64,000 nucleotides of DNA from positions 1-64,000 of the forward strand of contig JBGAGV010000032.1 in NCBI GenBank assembly GCA_044226525.1, read 5' to 3'. How positions within the stretch are numbered: position 1 is the first letter of the stretch; each line of letters begins with the position of its first letter. A program made the position numbers and the translations under genes. The stretch comes from VFJQ01 sp044226525 (GTDB lineage Bacteria; Verrucomicrobiota; Verrucomicrobiia; Chthoniobacterales; Chthoniobacteraceae). Below, one piece after another: positions 10,501 to 17,959 of the stretch. A model generated the notes under the pieces. That model searched no databases. It saw nothing but the letters and a program-made list of their open reading frames with translations, and was not told the origin of the DNA.

Positions 10501-13500
10501 TCACGTTCAACGGCGGCACGGAAACAATTACCCTCACCGATGCGGCCGGGGCGAATATGACGATTGACTCGAGCGCGAGCGAAAGCGTCACGTTTGCCAA
10601 TCCGACCGGCAGCCTCACCATCAATGGCGGCGATGGGGATGACACGATGACGATCACGTCGATGGACGCTGCCTACGCCGGTTCGCTGACGATTCATGGC
10701 GACACCGGCACGGATAACCTCACCTTCACTGCCGCCTCGCCCAGCCTGAGCGCACTGACAATCGACACCGACTCGCTTGGGGTGCTCCCGACGCTCAGCA
10801 TCGGTTCCGGCGGCCTGAACATCACCACAACCACGAGCGACATCTCGCAGTCCGGCGGGATCACCGTTAGCGGGACGACGACGCTGAACGCGGGCGCCAA
10901 TGCGATCGACCTCTCGCACGCGAGCAATAACTTCGTGGGCGCGGTAACCGCGACGGTGACCGGCACTTCGGGGATCACATTGAACGATTCCACCGGCGGC
11001 ATCACGCTGGCGGCCATCTCGGCGGTGTCGGCTTCCAGCGTGAGTGTCACGACGACCGGCAATGGGGACATCACCGTCAGCGGTGTGCTCAACGCCGGTA
11101 ATGCCGCCGTGAGCCTCGATTCGGATGACGCCCTCGTCATCGGTAATAACATCACCGCTGATACGCTGGGCCTCACCGCCGACAGCACGATCGATCAGAC
11201 GGCAGGCAACCTTTCGACCACCGCGGCGCTGACCGCGATCGCTGCGGGCAACATTACCTTGACCAGCGCGGGCAATACCATCGCCGCGTTCATCGCAACC
11301 AACACTGGCGCCGGAGCGGCGGTGAGCTTGGAAAATGGATTCGACGGCCTGCAAATCGGTCCGATCACCGCCAACCACGGCCCCATCACCCTTCACAATA
11401 CCAATGGCGGACCGAGCGACGACGCGACCATCGTCGGGACGGTGACCAGTGGTGGCACCGCCGCGGGCGACGTCTTCATCAGCACCGATGGCCGCCTCAC
11501 GGTAAATAGCGCCGTCAGCACTGCCGGTGGCACGGGCGGCACGCTGGCCCTGAATGGATCGGTGACGCTCTCCGCCTCGCCGGTCATCGGCGGCGGCGAT
11601 ATCGTGCTACAGGGCGGCGCCGGCGATCTTGTTATCGAAGCCGCGCTTTCCTTCGGCACGTCTTATTCGCTGACTTCGACGCGTAATGTGGTCATCGACG
11701 CCAGCGTGGCTACCACCGGCGCCACGAGCGATCTGACCCTCACCGCGGACACCGACCACGACGGCGTTGGCGGCGTGTATGTCAAGCAGGATGGATTTGT
11801 GAGTTCCTCGCACGATCTCTTCATCGCGGGTTCCACGCTGACCAACGACGTGGGGATCACGGAAACCAATCAGGCCGTGCGCATCGATGGTGAAGGCACG
11901 GTCGCTTCGCCCGTCGTGCAGGTGCAGGCGGTGCACGATGTCGTCATCGGACCCAGCGTGGATGAACCCACGAACGTCATCGCGATCGCCGGCTACGTGG
12001 CCAACACCAATACCGGCTCGACGGTCGGCAATATCGAGTTCACCGGCCCGGTCGATGTCATCGATAATACCGCCTTCGTTTCCGCCGGTGGTGCCGGCAG
12101 CGTGCTCTTCGATGGCGCCGTGGACAGTTCGGGCGGCTATGACCTCAAGCTCCGTTCCACCCTCGGCAACATCAACTTCCTCGCTGCGGTCGGCAATGGC
12201 GGCACGCTCGGCGCGATCACCGTCGTGAAAGCCGGGGATGTCACCGCGTCCTCCACCGTCGAAGCGGAGAGCTTCACCATCACCAGCGTGCTCGGCACCG
12301 CGACCTTCCAGGGCGCGGTCACGCTCTCGGCTGCCTCGGGCTCGAGCTTTGAGGTTCACGGCAATGCCGTGGTCGTCAACGAGGTGGACGCCGGAGCGGG
12401 CGACATCCTGTGGGATGTGGACAACCTCGCCCTCAACGACACCGTCGCCGGAACGGGCTCGCTCACCATTCAGCCCAACACGGTTTCGCGGAGTATCGGT
12501 CTCAATGGCACAGGTGACCTGAGCATCGATTCGACCGAGATCGCCCAGTTGCAGGCCGGGTTCGACATGGTCACGATCGGCCGCACCGACGGCACCGGGA
12601 CGCTCACGACCAGCGGGGCGAATTTCCACGATACGCTCACGCTGCTCGCGCCGTCGGGCACGATCAATATCAACGGCAAGGTCGCCACGACCGATCCCGC
12701 GAAGTCCATCACCATCCAGACGAACCTGCTGAAGCTGAATGTCGATAGCGCGACCGACGATGCGCTCTCCACCGAAGGCGGCAGCATTTCGATCACGAAT
12801 ACCAACATCAGCCTGCTGAAGAACACGAAGATTTCGACCAGCACCGGCCTGATCGGCGGCGACGTCACCTTTACCGCCACCATCAATGGCACGAAGGATT
12901 TCGTGGTGGATGCCCTCTACGACGCGGCGGGTGGCGACGTGACTTTCAACGGGATGCCTTCGCTGACCAGTGTGTGGTCGAGCATCGGGGGCACCGCCGC
13001 GCTGCGTTCGCTGACCGTTGATGCCGGCAACATCAGCCACACGCCGAACACGATCACGACCGGTTCGCAGGTGTATAATGCGGACGGCACCATCACGACC
13101 CACGGCGGCCACCTCACCACAGTGGGCACTGGCGATATCACGTTCAACGGCGAGCTCCACGTCACGGCAGTGCTGGCTCTCCAGGCGGTGGATGTGAATG
13201 TGACCGGGCGCATTGTCGCGGATGGCGTTTCCAGCCTGCAGTTCGAATCGACCACGGTGGCGTCCAGCCCGAGCGTGACGGTGGCCGACACCACCGGCCT
13301 TTTCGCCGGCCAGCGCGTGACCGGCCCCGGCGTTCCGTTTGGCACGACGATTCTCTCGGTGGACGACGGCACGCACCTCACCCTCTCGAAATCCGCCAGT
13401 GCGAGCGCGACTTCCTATCTCGCCTACGGTGGGTTCGGCGCGGCGAGCATTGCCGGCACTGCGGCCATCGGCACGGACACGTTTACCCTGACCACCGGCA

Positions 13501-16286
13501 GCACGACCGGCCTCTACGTGGGGCAGTCGATCACCGGCACAGGCGTGCCATCCGGGGCGACGGTCGCCGAAATCATCGACGGCACGCACTTCCGCATCTC
13601 GGCAAATATCAACAGCTTCTCGGTGACGGCGAGCATCGCCAGTTCCGCGCTCAAGGCCACGGCCACTGCGGGCACGAATAGCTTTACGCTCACCTCCGGA
13701 ACCACGGCCAGCCTGCATGCGGGCCAGGCCGTGAGCGGCACTTACCTGCCGGCGGGCACGAAGATCCTCGCGATCACCGGGCCGAATACCTTTACCACGA
13801 CGCAAGCCTCCATCGGCAGCGCGGTGAATCCCTCCGTGGGTTCCGGCAGCGAAAAAGGGCTTTCGATCGTCAATACGGGCGAGGTTCACCTCGGCGGCGA
13901 CGTGGGCACCGACAGCGATGGCCGGATGGCTCCGCTCGACTGGTTTGCCATTGATGGGGCCACGCTGGTAGAAACCGGCGGCGATATCCGAGTTCAGGGT
14001 GGCTTTACGCTTACCGCCAGCGAAGTGGACTTCAACGGTGGCGCCGATTCGATCCATGGGAGCAAGCTGACCATCAATCCCCGCACCAATGCGCAGAATA
14101 TCAGTCTCGGTGCGCTCGTGGAGACGTTGGGCTCGGCGGAGTTGGAATTGAGCAGCGACGACGTTCTGGCCCTTGGGGGCGACGTGACGCTTATCACCAT
14201 CGGCACCAAGACGTCCACCGGCACGATGACCGTCGAAGGGGCCATCACCTTCAACTCGCCCACCATCCTGCAGGTTGGTCCGGTGAGCCCCGGCAAGATC
14301 GACATCAACGCGGACGTCACCGCCACCGGTGCCGCTACGCTCACGCTCGAAGGCGCGCTGATCGATGTCGGTGCGGACATCACCACCGCCGATGGAGCCC
14401 TGCTGTTCAACAGCGGCACGAAGCTCGCCACGGTCAAGGTCACCGCGCCCTCCACGATTTCCACGGCCGGTGGTTCAATCGTGTTCAATGCCCAGACCTC
14501 AACCCTTGCCGCGCTCAATGTGGAGTCCGACTCCGGGCCGATCCAGTTCAAGTATGGGGTCTCCCTCTCCGGCGATTTGTCCGTCACGGCCAGCGCGAGC
14601 AGCGTCACCTTCGTGAAGGAAATCTACGGCACGACGACCAGCGATGTGACCGTTTCCGCCCCCGGTGGAAACGTCACCTTCAGCGCGAAAGTCGGTGACG
14701 GCACTGCTGCACGCCGCCCAGGCCAGATCACCGTGAACAGTGGCGGCCTGACCACCTTCAATTACGTCGATGCGACCGGAGTTGCCACCGATGCTGCTGG
14801 CACCACCGTGCTCCGGGGTTCGGTCGCTGCCTGGGGGGCGACCGGGATTCAGTTCGACGATCCGGTGTCCGTCGGGGCTACGTTGACCGTGGCGTCGCGC
14901 GGCACTGGTCCAGTTGATTTCGCGACGACGCTGGATGCAACCGGCGCCAATCGCGCGCTGACCATCAACAGCACGACCGGTGACATTACCCTGCACGGGC
15001 CGGTGGGTTCCACGGTGCCGTTTAGCACCTTCAGCGTTCGCTCCACCGGTGGCGACGTGGTCGCGAATGCCGCGATTACCTCCACCGCGGTGAGCCTCAT
15101 CGGTGTGACCGTTGACGCCAACGCAGCCATCACCACCACCAGGGGCATGACCTTGACGGCGGTGTCCGCGCTCGATGCCACGGAACTCTCCGCCGGGGGA
15201 GGGGTCACACTCTCTTCAACGAGTGGTCACCTCCACATTACGGATACGGTCACGGCCGGTGGCGCAGTCACAGTGAGTTCCAAGACGGCGCCCATTACCT
15301 TCGATGGCGCGATCAGTGCGGGGGCGGGCGTCACCGTGACCTCCACGAGCGGGGACATCAGCTTCGCCGATTCGGTCGTGGCGGTGGGGGCTTTCGTCGC
15401 GAAAACGACCAGCGGCGATATGACTATCAGCGATACGGTCAACGCCGCGTCCGTCACGGTGCAAGGTGATGATGTCCACACGCTGGCCCTCATCACCACT
15501 GCGGGTGCGGGGAATCAAACTTACACTGGCAACACCGGGGTGACGCTCGACGATCTCTCCGGCGGCGGCAACCTGACTGTCACCAGCAAACACAACATCT
15601 CCAACACCGGTGCCTGGCAGTTTGTCGGCAAGGCTTCTCTGACCTCGACGTCTACCTTGGCCACGGAGGGCATTACTGTCACCGGCAGTGGTAACTCGTT
15701 CGGCAGTGTGGCGGTGACCGGTCATTACGCTACCATCGAGGCCGATAGCGATCTCAACATCCTGGGCTCCAGCATCACTCGCGTGGGTGTTCTGGGTGGC
15801 ACGCTGACGCTGACCTCGCACCTTGGGAATGTGACCCAGACGGGAGCGGTCACCGCTTACAAGCTCATCGCTTCCGCCACGACCGCTGGGAAGAAGATCA
15901 CCTTCGGCCTGGGTAGCCTTGCGGTGAGCCAGCTCGGCAAGCTTGAGGCCGGTTCGGATATCCTCATCGTGCGCGGCGCCAATTCGCTGTTGCTCCTCAA
16001 GGATACGATCACCAGCACCACGGGCGATGTTATCATCGTGGCCGATTACGGCACGACGACGGGCAACGTCCGCAACGACGTGGTCACGCCCAACCCCATC
16101 TCGGCGGGCGGCCGTTTCCTCATCTACGCCTACGACGAATCCGCGAGTGCTCCGCTCCTCAGCGGCATTAGCGCCGACTCGTATCTGCCCACTGCGCTCC
16201 AGCCCCGCCGTTACTCGGCCACGCTGTCCGCGGCAGGCAACCCGTCGCAGATTCCCGGCACCTACTTCGTCTTTGCCCGCCGCTAG
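4587..16286 (+). CDS. Giant LEPR-XLL surface protein, filamentous-haemagglutinin-like repeats
   Basis: One uninterrupted frame of 3,899 residues from the ATG at 4587; an in-frame TTG at 4515 is an alternative. The N-terminus carries a LEPR-XLL-type anchor/sorting motif (VEVLEARIAPAS, about residues 48-59) after a basic stretch. The rest is Gly/Ser/Thr/Ala-rich beta-helix-like sequence with almost no Cys. It includes seven copies of a module with the core LGLTDAELD (about residues 699, 915, 1092, 1312, 1539, 2626 and 3161), an RTX-like stretch with GGTGADTF and GGDGDDTM at about residues 1700-2040, a large block duplicated at about residues 455-540 and 2235-2330, and three tandem modules at about residues 2894-3088. 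It is probably a secreted or cell-surface adhesin. No dedicated transporter gene is adjacent. The threonine aldolase gene begins 7 bp after its stop. Confidence 0.85.
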   Translation: MNSDLLAACPRSAFSRLLRWPWKMSEVPAIRQRTGRKMQVEVLEARIAPASVLTLTGSDLDISENGSLPGADAISVGVSLIDSNFIRFINSSGLTTSLSDPDVVVVDGNTIDVLLTRFNTGLLSIDGGTDTDSLVFDPGLSFGSVLATAESIQLGSLSTTGTQAYHSLGITFDSNAVLNSTVGGAAGADITLDGPVKSSSGNYRTLTITAGTSGDAIFGDGSGSGDADFGTGTDALGGLTITAEVINFQADAGAVRTGGTSSSIVLTSTGASALTLGTNLSVEGAGNISITGVGITQTSGSTIAPSNGSVTLDGTGGTVSLAGSVSGTAIDLIGPVTQDSGSVLTTASVTVTAGSGNDVSLLGTGNAFAALTVVSAHDVDAFSTTALDLAGATVSHDFAATSSDALTLSGTVSVTNQLTLDAGTTITQSGGSISAASLSTSSHGAQTLTSTGNTVGSFTATNTTASTDISLANGFNGFQIDAITNNGGAVVIDNTHGGATDTATLAGVLDSGGGDVLLATSGALTLSANLTAGAGTVRLISGAAGLNQTAGAVTASTLGVRSTGAISLTGVSNDVDTFAAFTSLTTGTGIDFRDADTLTIGAVSASGLFAATSGLTTSNAGISIVTAGDLTISDIPAVSPEVSAGTGLTSLTAGTAATDAQITVASGAVLAANNNQLRLIADHIDLSGDISLTGASSSVLLRPFEASTTINLGGADASTVLGLTDTELDHVTGPAGALLIIGSAAGGSITFTSAIDTANISRTNLISGGTVTQNAGATITETDFSVASTGALTLTENNSVTNFAAAVSGAGNALQFKNTGALTITGPINGVNGASTNGGVLAITTVNGGITVNDTAAAADISAGAGAVTLTAGSSGNDNTVTIASGANVTTTGGVTLVADGMSIVGTVTATGALVTLRPFENGTAINLGGADAAATLGLTDAELDQFTAGTVKIGDTDSGAISISSALDTANTGVLSLQTGSTISQSAAITEGSLALRSVGTITLNSSNSIGTLSASVTGSGNAFQFTNNGAFTVGTVDSVTGVSTSDGSISLNSGTGLLTISNAVNAGTSTVTLTGDDAAIGATVTGNGGITVQPSTSSRSIFLNNSGTGLSLATAELTNLATTGTLTIGASGGIGAIGIGATSALALGSTNYSLTLRGGAVTFSNGITLNSGKTFTFNTAGIANGTGTEVTSSGGTLVLNTTGAVTMDSAVANFGASTISGGTVSVTNTSSLAVSGAVSASSNLSLATSGGTSDLTVSNTITGTGANLTLTAGRALTVNQAVSTTGSNISLIADSMTLSAAVTGSGSGTVNLRQNTNNTLINLGAADSAGVLGLTDAELDQVTGGTIIIGNSNTGTITVGSTALTQDAKDFSIATASGITIGANDFTTTGNVTLTADSDSNGLGAIITGVGVVRAGTLTTGAANGITLNTAVTTLGATNSTSGGITITEADTVTVSGITNSASGGSISFTTTSGSITSSGAISGTGAGTISLSPGGAGNGVTLGAGLSTGSGAITIVADTLALNGGTNSISSTGALTLRPTTTSTSIGLGDAAAGTFNLSNAEVNALADGFTSITIGTTTAATHTIVIDNNSASLTFKDPVSFRSGALAAGSISLASGTSLVGTGNATLTLNTGGAVTLNGSLSTSNNTISVVFGQGGTAVNATIGVVNAGGGSATITGGGAANVITLTSTANPFSVNGGGGADTLVAPNATNTWSVGATTTLNSNVSLNNNIATYQGGTGADTFNLTNNRTLTLKGGTGADSFVFSNGVVLTGSIDGEGGSDTLDVSAYVSAVNVTLSGAGATDGVNGTTSPAVASAGFSNINVLSGSGTFTGANAASTWAVGSTVTYTTGSNTVTLTGYTTLQGGSDVDTFNVTTGNTIGLFKGGAGNDALNLSYTGGNPIPVGGLTFNGEGNTGSGDSITVGGGSVTAITHTFTNANDGTINLDGRVVTYTGLEPITDNMSATNRVFTFNGGTETITLTDAAGANMTIDSSASESVTFANPTGSLTINGGDGDDTMTITSMDAAYAGSLTIHGDTGTDNLTFTAASPSLSALTIDTDSLGVLPTLSIGSGGLNITTTTSDISQSGGITVSGTTTLNAGANAIDLSHASNNFVGAVTATVTGTSGITLNDSTGGITLAAISAVSASSVSVTTTGNGDITVSGVLNAGNAAVSLDSDDALVIGNNITADTLGLTADSTIDQTAGNLSTTAALTAIAAGNITLTSAGNTIAAFIATNTGAGAAVSLENGFDGLQIGPITANHGPITLHNTNGGPSDDATIVGTVTSGGTAAGDVFISTDGRLTVNSAVSTAGGTGGTLALNGSVTLSASPVIGGGDIVLQGGAGDLVIEAALSFGTSYSLTSTRNVVIDASVATTGATSDLTLTADTDHDGVGGVYVKQDGFVSSSHDLFIAGSTLTNDVGITETNQAVRIDGEGTVASPVVQVQAVHDVVIGPSVDEPTNVIAIAGYVANTNTGSTVGNIEFTGPVDVIDNTAFVSAGGAGSVLFDGAVDSSGGYDLKLRSTLGNINFLAAVGNGGTLGAITVVKAGDVTASSTVEAESFTITSVLGTATFQGAVTLSAASGSSFEVHGNAVVVNEVDAGAGDILWDVDNLALNDTVAGTGSLTIQPNTVSRSIGLNGTGDLSIDSTEIAQLQAGFDMVTIGRTDGTGTLTTSGANFHDTLTLLAPSGTININGKVATTDPAKSITIQTNLLKLNVDSATDDALSTEGGSISITNTNISLLKNTKISTSTGLIGGDVTFTATINGTKDFVVDALYDAAGGDVTFNGMPSLTSVWSSIGGTAALRSLTVDAGNISHTPNTITTGSQVYNADGTITTHGGHLTTVGTGDITFNGELHVTAVLALQAVDVNVTGRIVADGVSSLQFESTTVASSPSVTVADTTGLFAGQRVTGPGVPFGTTILSVDDGTHLTLSKSASASATSYLAYGGFGAASIAGTAAIGTDTFTLTTGSTTGLYVGQSITGTGVPSGATVAEIIDGTHFRISANINSFSVTASIASSALKATATAGTNSFTLTSGTTASLHAGQAVSGTYLPAGTKILAITGPNTFTTTQASIGSAVNPSVGSGSEKGLSIVNTGEVHLGGDVGTDSDGRMAPLDWFAIDGATLVETGGDIRVQGGFTLTASEVDFNGGADSIHGSKLTINPRTNAQNISLGALVETLGSAELELSSDDVLALGGDVTLITIGTKTSTGTMTVEGAITFNSPTILQVGPVSPGKIDINADVTATGAATLTLEGALIDVGADITTADGALLFNSGTKLATVKVTAPSTISTAGGSIVFNAQTSTLAALNVESDSGPIQFKYGVSLSGDLSVTASASSVTFVKEIYGTTTSDVTVSAPGGNVTFSAKVGDGTAARRPGQITVNSGGLTTFNYVDATGVATDAAGTTVLRGSVAAWGATGIQFDDPVSVGATLTVASRGTGPVDFATTLDATGANRALTINSTTGDITLHGPVGSTVPFSTFSVRSTGGDVVANAAITSTAVSLIGVTVDANAAITTTRGMTLTAVSALDATELSAGGGVTLSSTSGHLHITDTVTAGGAVTVSSKTAPITFDGAISAGAGVTVTSTSGDISFADSVVAVGAFVAKTTSGDMTISDTVNAASVTVQGDDVHTLALITTAGAGNQTYTGNTGVTLDDLSGGGNLTVTSKHNISNTGAWQFVGKASLTSTSTLATEGITVTGSGNSFGSVAVTGHYATIEADSDLNILGSSITRVGVLGGTLTLTSHLGNVTQTGAVTAYKLIASATTAGKKITFGLGSLAVSQLGKLEAGSDILIVRGANSLLLLKDTITSTTGDVIIVADYGTTTGNVRNDVVTPNPISAGGRFLIYAYDESASAPLLSGISADSYLPTALQPRRYSATLSAAGNPSQIPGTYFVFARR
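6681..14235 (+). repeat. Seven dispersed copies of a ~55-residue module inside the giant gene
   Basis: Copies start near 6681, 7329, 7860, 8520, 9201, 12462 and 14067. Each begins with a short strand ending in RP, QP or a variant, then (I)xLG, a spacer, a helix-like core (LGLTDAELDQ in the best copies; NLSNAEVNAL or SIDSTEIAQL in diverged ones), then (V/I)xIGxxxxxGxITV. Copies 1, 2 and 4 are closest to each other; 3, 5, 6 and 7 are diverged. The first five are spaced about 530-680 bp apart. I recall similar modules from filamentous-haemagglutinin-like proteins of other Gram-negatives. Confidence 0.75.
13266..13850 (+). repeat. Three tandem ~65-70-residue modules in the giant gene
   Basis: Copies begin near 13266, 13476 and 13671. 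Each has the pattern T(T/A)xLxxGQxVxGxxxPxGTxI, followed by a hydrophobic strand and a DGTHxxxS-type turn (for example GLFAGQRVTGPGVPFGTTI, GLYVGQSITGTGVPSGATV and SLHAGQAVSGTYLPAGTKI). They are clearly homologous to each other and distinct from the surrounding beta-helix-like repeats, so they are probably an inserted globular domain array. Confidence 0.75.
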
Positions 16287-16293
16287 CCCCTGA

Positions 16294-17346
16294 ATGTTGC
16301 GCCCACCCGATCCCTCCGAGCGGCGGCGGCATTTCGCCAGCGACAACTATTCCGGTATCTGCCCTGAAGCATGGGAAGCCATGCACGAGGCGAACGAAGG
16401 CCACTGCTCGAGCTACGGCGAAGACTGGTGGACCGAGCGCGCGGCCGACTTGCTGCGGCAGCTCTTCGAGACCGACTGCGAGGTGTTCTTTGTTTTCAAC
16501 GGCACCTCGGCCAACTCTCTCGCCCTCGCCTCGTGCTGCCAGAGTTATCACTCCATCCTCTGTCATGAACTCGCGCATGTGGAGACCGACGAGTGTGGCG
16601 CCCCGGAGTTCTTTTCCAACGGCACCAAGGTGCTGCTGCTGCCCGGCGCGGAAGGCCGCATCTCGCCGACGGACATCGAGCGGGTGGTGAAGAAACGCAC
16701 CGACCTGCACTTTCCAAAACCGCGTGCGGTCAGTGTCACGAACGCCACCGAGGTCGGAACGGTTTATACCCCGGCCCACCTGCAGGCCATCTGGGCCCGC
16801 ACGCGGGCGCTGGGACTGCGGCTGCACATGGATGGGGCGCGCTTTGCCAACGCCGTGGCGTCGCTCGGTTGCGCCCCGGCCGAAATCACGTGGAAGGCCG
16901 GCGTCGATGTCCTCTGTTTCGGCGGCACGAAGAACGGGATGGCCGTCGGGGAAGCCGTGGTCTTTTTCAACCGGGAGCTGGCCGAGGAGTTCGAGTGGCG
17001 CTGCAAGCAGGCCGGGCAACTGGCGTCGAAGATGCGTTTCCTCAGCGCGCCGTGGGTCGGCTTGTTGCAGGACGGCGCATGGCTTCGCCACGCCGCGCAT
17101 GCCAATGCGATGGCCGCTCGCCTCGAAGCCGCGCTACACGATTTGCCTGAAGCGAAGCTGTTATTTCCACGGCAGGCCAATGGGGTCTTTGTCGAACTCC
17201 CCCCGCGCACCATCGAGGCTCTCCACGCCAGGGGCTGGCGCTACTACACTTTTATCGGCGCCGGCGGCTGCCGCTTCATGTGCTCGTGGGATACCCAACC
17301 CGAGGACGTGGACGCTTTGGCCGCCGATATCCGCGCTGGCTTGTAA
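16294..17346 (+). CDS. ltaE: Low-specificity L-threonine aldolase family enzyme (PLP-dependent)
   Basis: A 350-residue fold-type I PLP enzyme of the threonine aldolase/beta-eliminating lyase family, which cleaves L-threonine or allo-threonine to glycine and acetaldehyde. Visible features are the N-terminal FASDNYSGICPEAW, the cofactor-phosphate region FVFNGTSANSLAL, the HVETDE segment, the PLP-ring Asp in LHMDGARFANA (D180), and the Schiff-base lysine in CFGGTKNGMAVGEA (K213). Length is normal for the family. The ATG lies 8 bp after the stop of the giant gene, so the two may share a transcript, although no functional link is evident. The start is supported by family alignment near residue 14. 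Confidence 0.9.
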   Translation: MLRPPDPSERRRHFASDNYSGICPEAWEAMHEANEGHCSSYGEDWWTERAADLLRQLFETDCEVFFVFNGTSANSLALASCCQSYHSILCHELAHVETDECGAPEFFSNGTKVLLLPGAEGRISPTDIERVVKKRTDLHFPKPRAVSVTNATEVGTVYTPAHLQAIWARTRALGLRLHMDGARFANAVASLGCAPAEITWKAGVDVLCFGGTKNGMAVGEAVVFFNRELAEEFEWRCKQAGQLASKMRFLSAPWVGLLQDGAWLRHAAHANAMAARLEAALHDLPEAKLLFPRQANGVFVELPPRTIEALHARGWRYYTFIGAGGCRFMCSWDTQPEDVDALAADIRAGL

Positions 17347-17413
17347 AAGAGAATTCAGCGGCGTCGCTGAAATTTCCTTGGCTCATGGCTCCCGGCTCTT
17401 GGAACTTCCCTGC

Positions 17414-17959
17414 ATGAGCCGCGTCCTGATTCTCTTTGCCCACCCGGCACTGCAAAAATCGCGCGTGAACCAGCATCTCATCAACGTGGTGCAGGGTTTG
17501 GACGACGTCACGGTGCGCGATCTCTATGAGGAATATCCCGATCTCCACCTCGATGTGGATCGCGAGCAGGCGCTGCTGACGGAGCACGATATCATCGTGT
17601 GGCAGCATCCGTTCTATTGGTATTCGTGCCCGGCGATTTTGAAAGAGTGGTTCGATCTCGTGCTCGAGTATGGCTTTGCTTACGGCGAAGGCGGCACCGC
17701 CCTGCGCGGCAAGCGCGTGCTCACGGCCATCACCACCGGCGGTCCGCACGATTCGTATCGCTCGGACGGAATGAACCGCTACACGATCACGCAATTGCTC
17801 GCGCCCTTCGAGCAAACGGCGCGATTGTGCGGCATGGAATATCTCGACCCATTCGTCATCCACGGCACGCATCAACTGGCGAAAGACGAGATCGCCGCCC
17901 GCGCCGAAGAATACCGGCGCCGCATCATGACGTTGCGCGATCTGGCGGGACAAATCTGA
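17414..17959 (+). CDS. KefF/KefG-like NAD(P)H:quinone oxidoreductase (flavodoxin fold)
   Basis: A 181-residue member of the NQO1/modulator-of-drug-activity B flavoprotein family. The N-terminus MSRVLILFAHPALQKSRVN is the phosphate-binding strand and loop for FMN/FAD. QHPFYWYSCPAILKEWFD is the family's second flavin-binding motif, followed by TTGGP. The TGA stop overlaps the ATG of the following transporter gene (TGATG at 17957-17961), so translation is coupled. In Enterobacteria, KefF and KefG are the soluble ancillary subunits that activate KefC and KefB, which matches this arrangement. The ATG at 17414 gives the expected N-terminus. Confidence 0.88.
   Translation: MSRVLILFAHPALQKSRVNQHLINVVQGLDDVTVRDLYEEYPDLHLDVDREQALLTEHDIIVWQHPFYWYSCPAILKEWFDLVLEYGFAYGEGGTALRGKRVLTAITTGGPHDSYRSDGMNRYTITQLLAPFEQTARLCGMEYLDPFVIHGTHQLAKDEIAARAEEYRRRIMTLRDLAGQI

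Noticed and set aside
8463..11396. A 977-codon minus-strand frame, plus the 816-codon frame at 11607-14057
   Set aside because: They are shadows of the giant plus-strand gene; composition (Arg, Gly, Asp, His-rich) is typical of reverse-frame translation.
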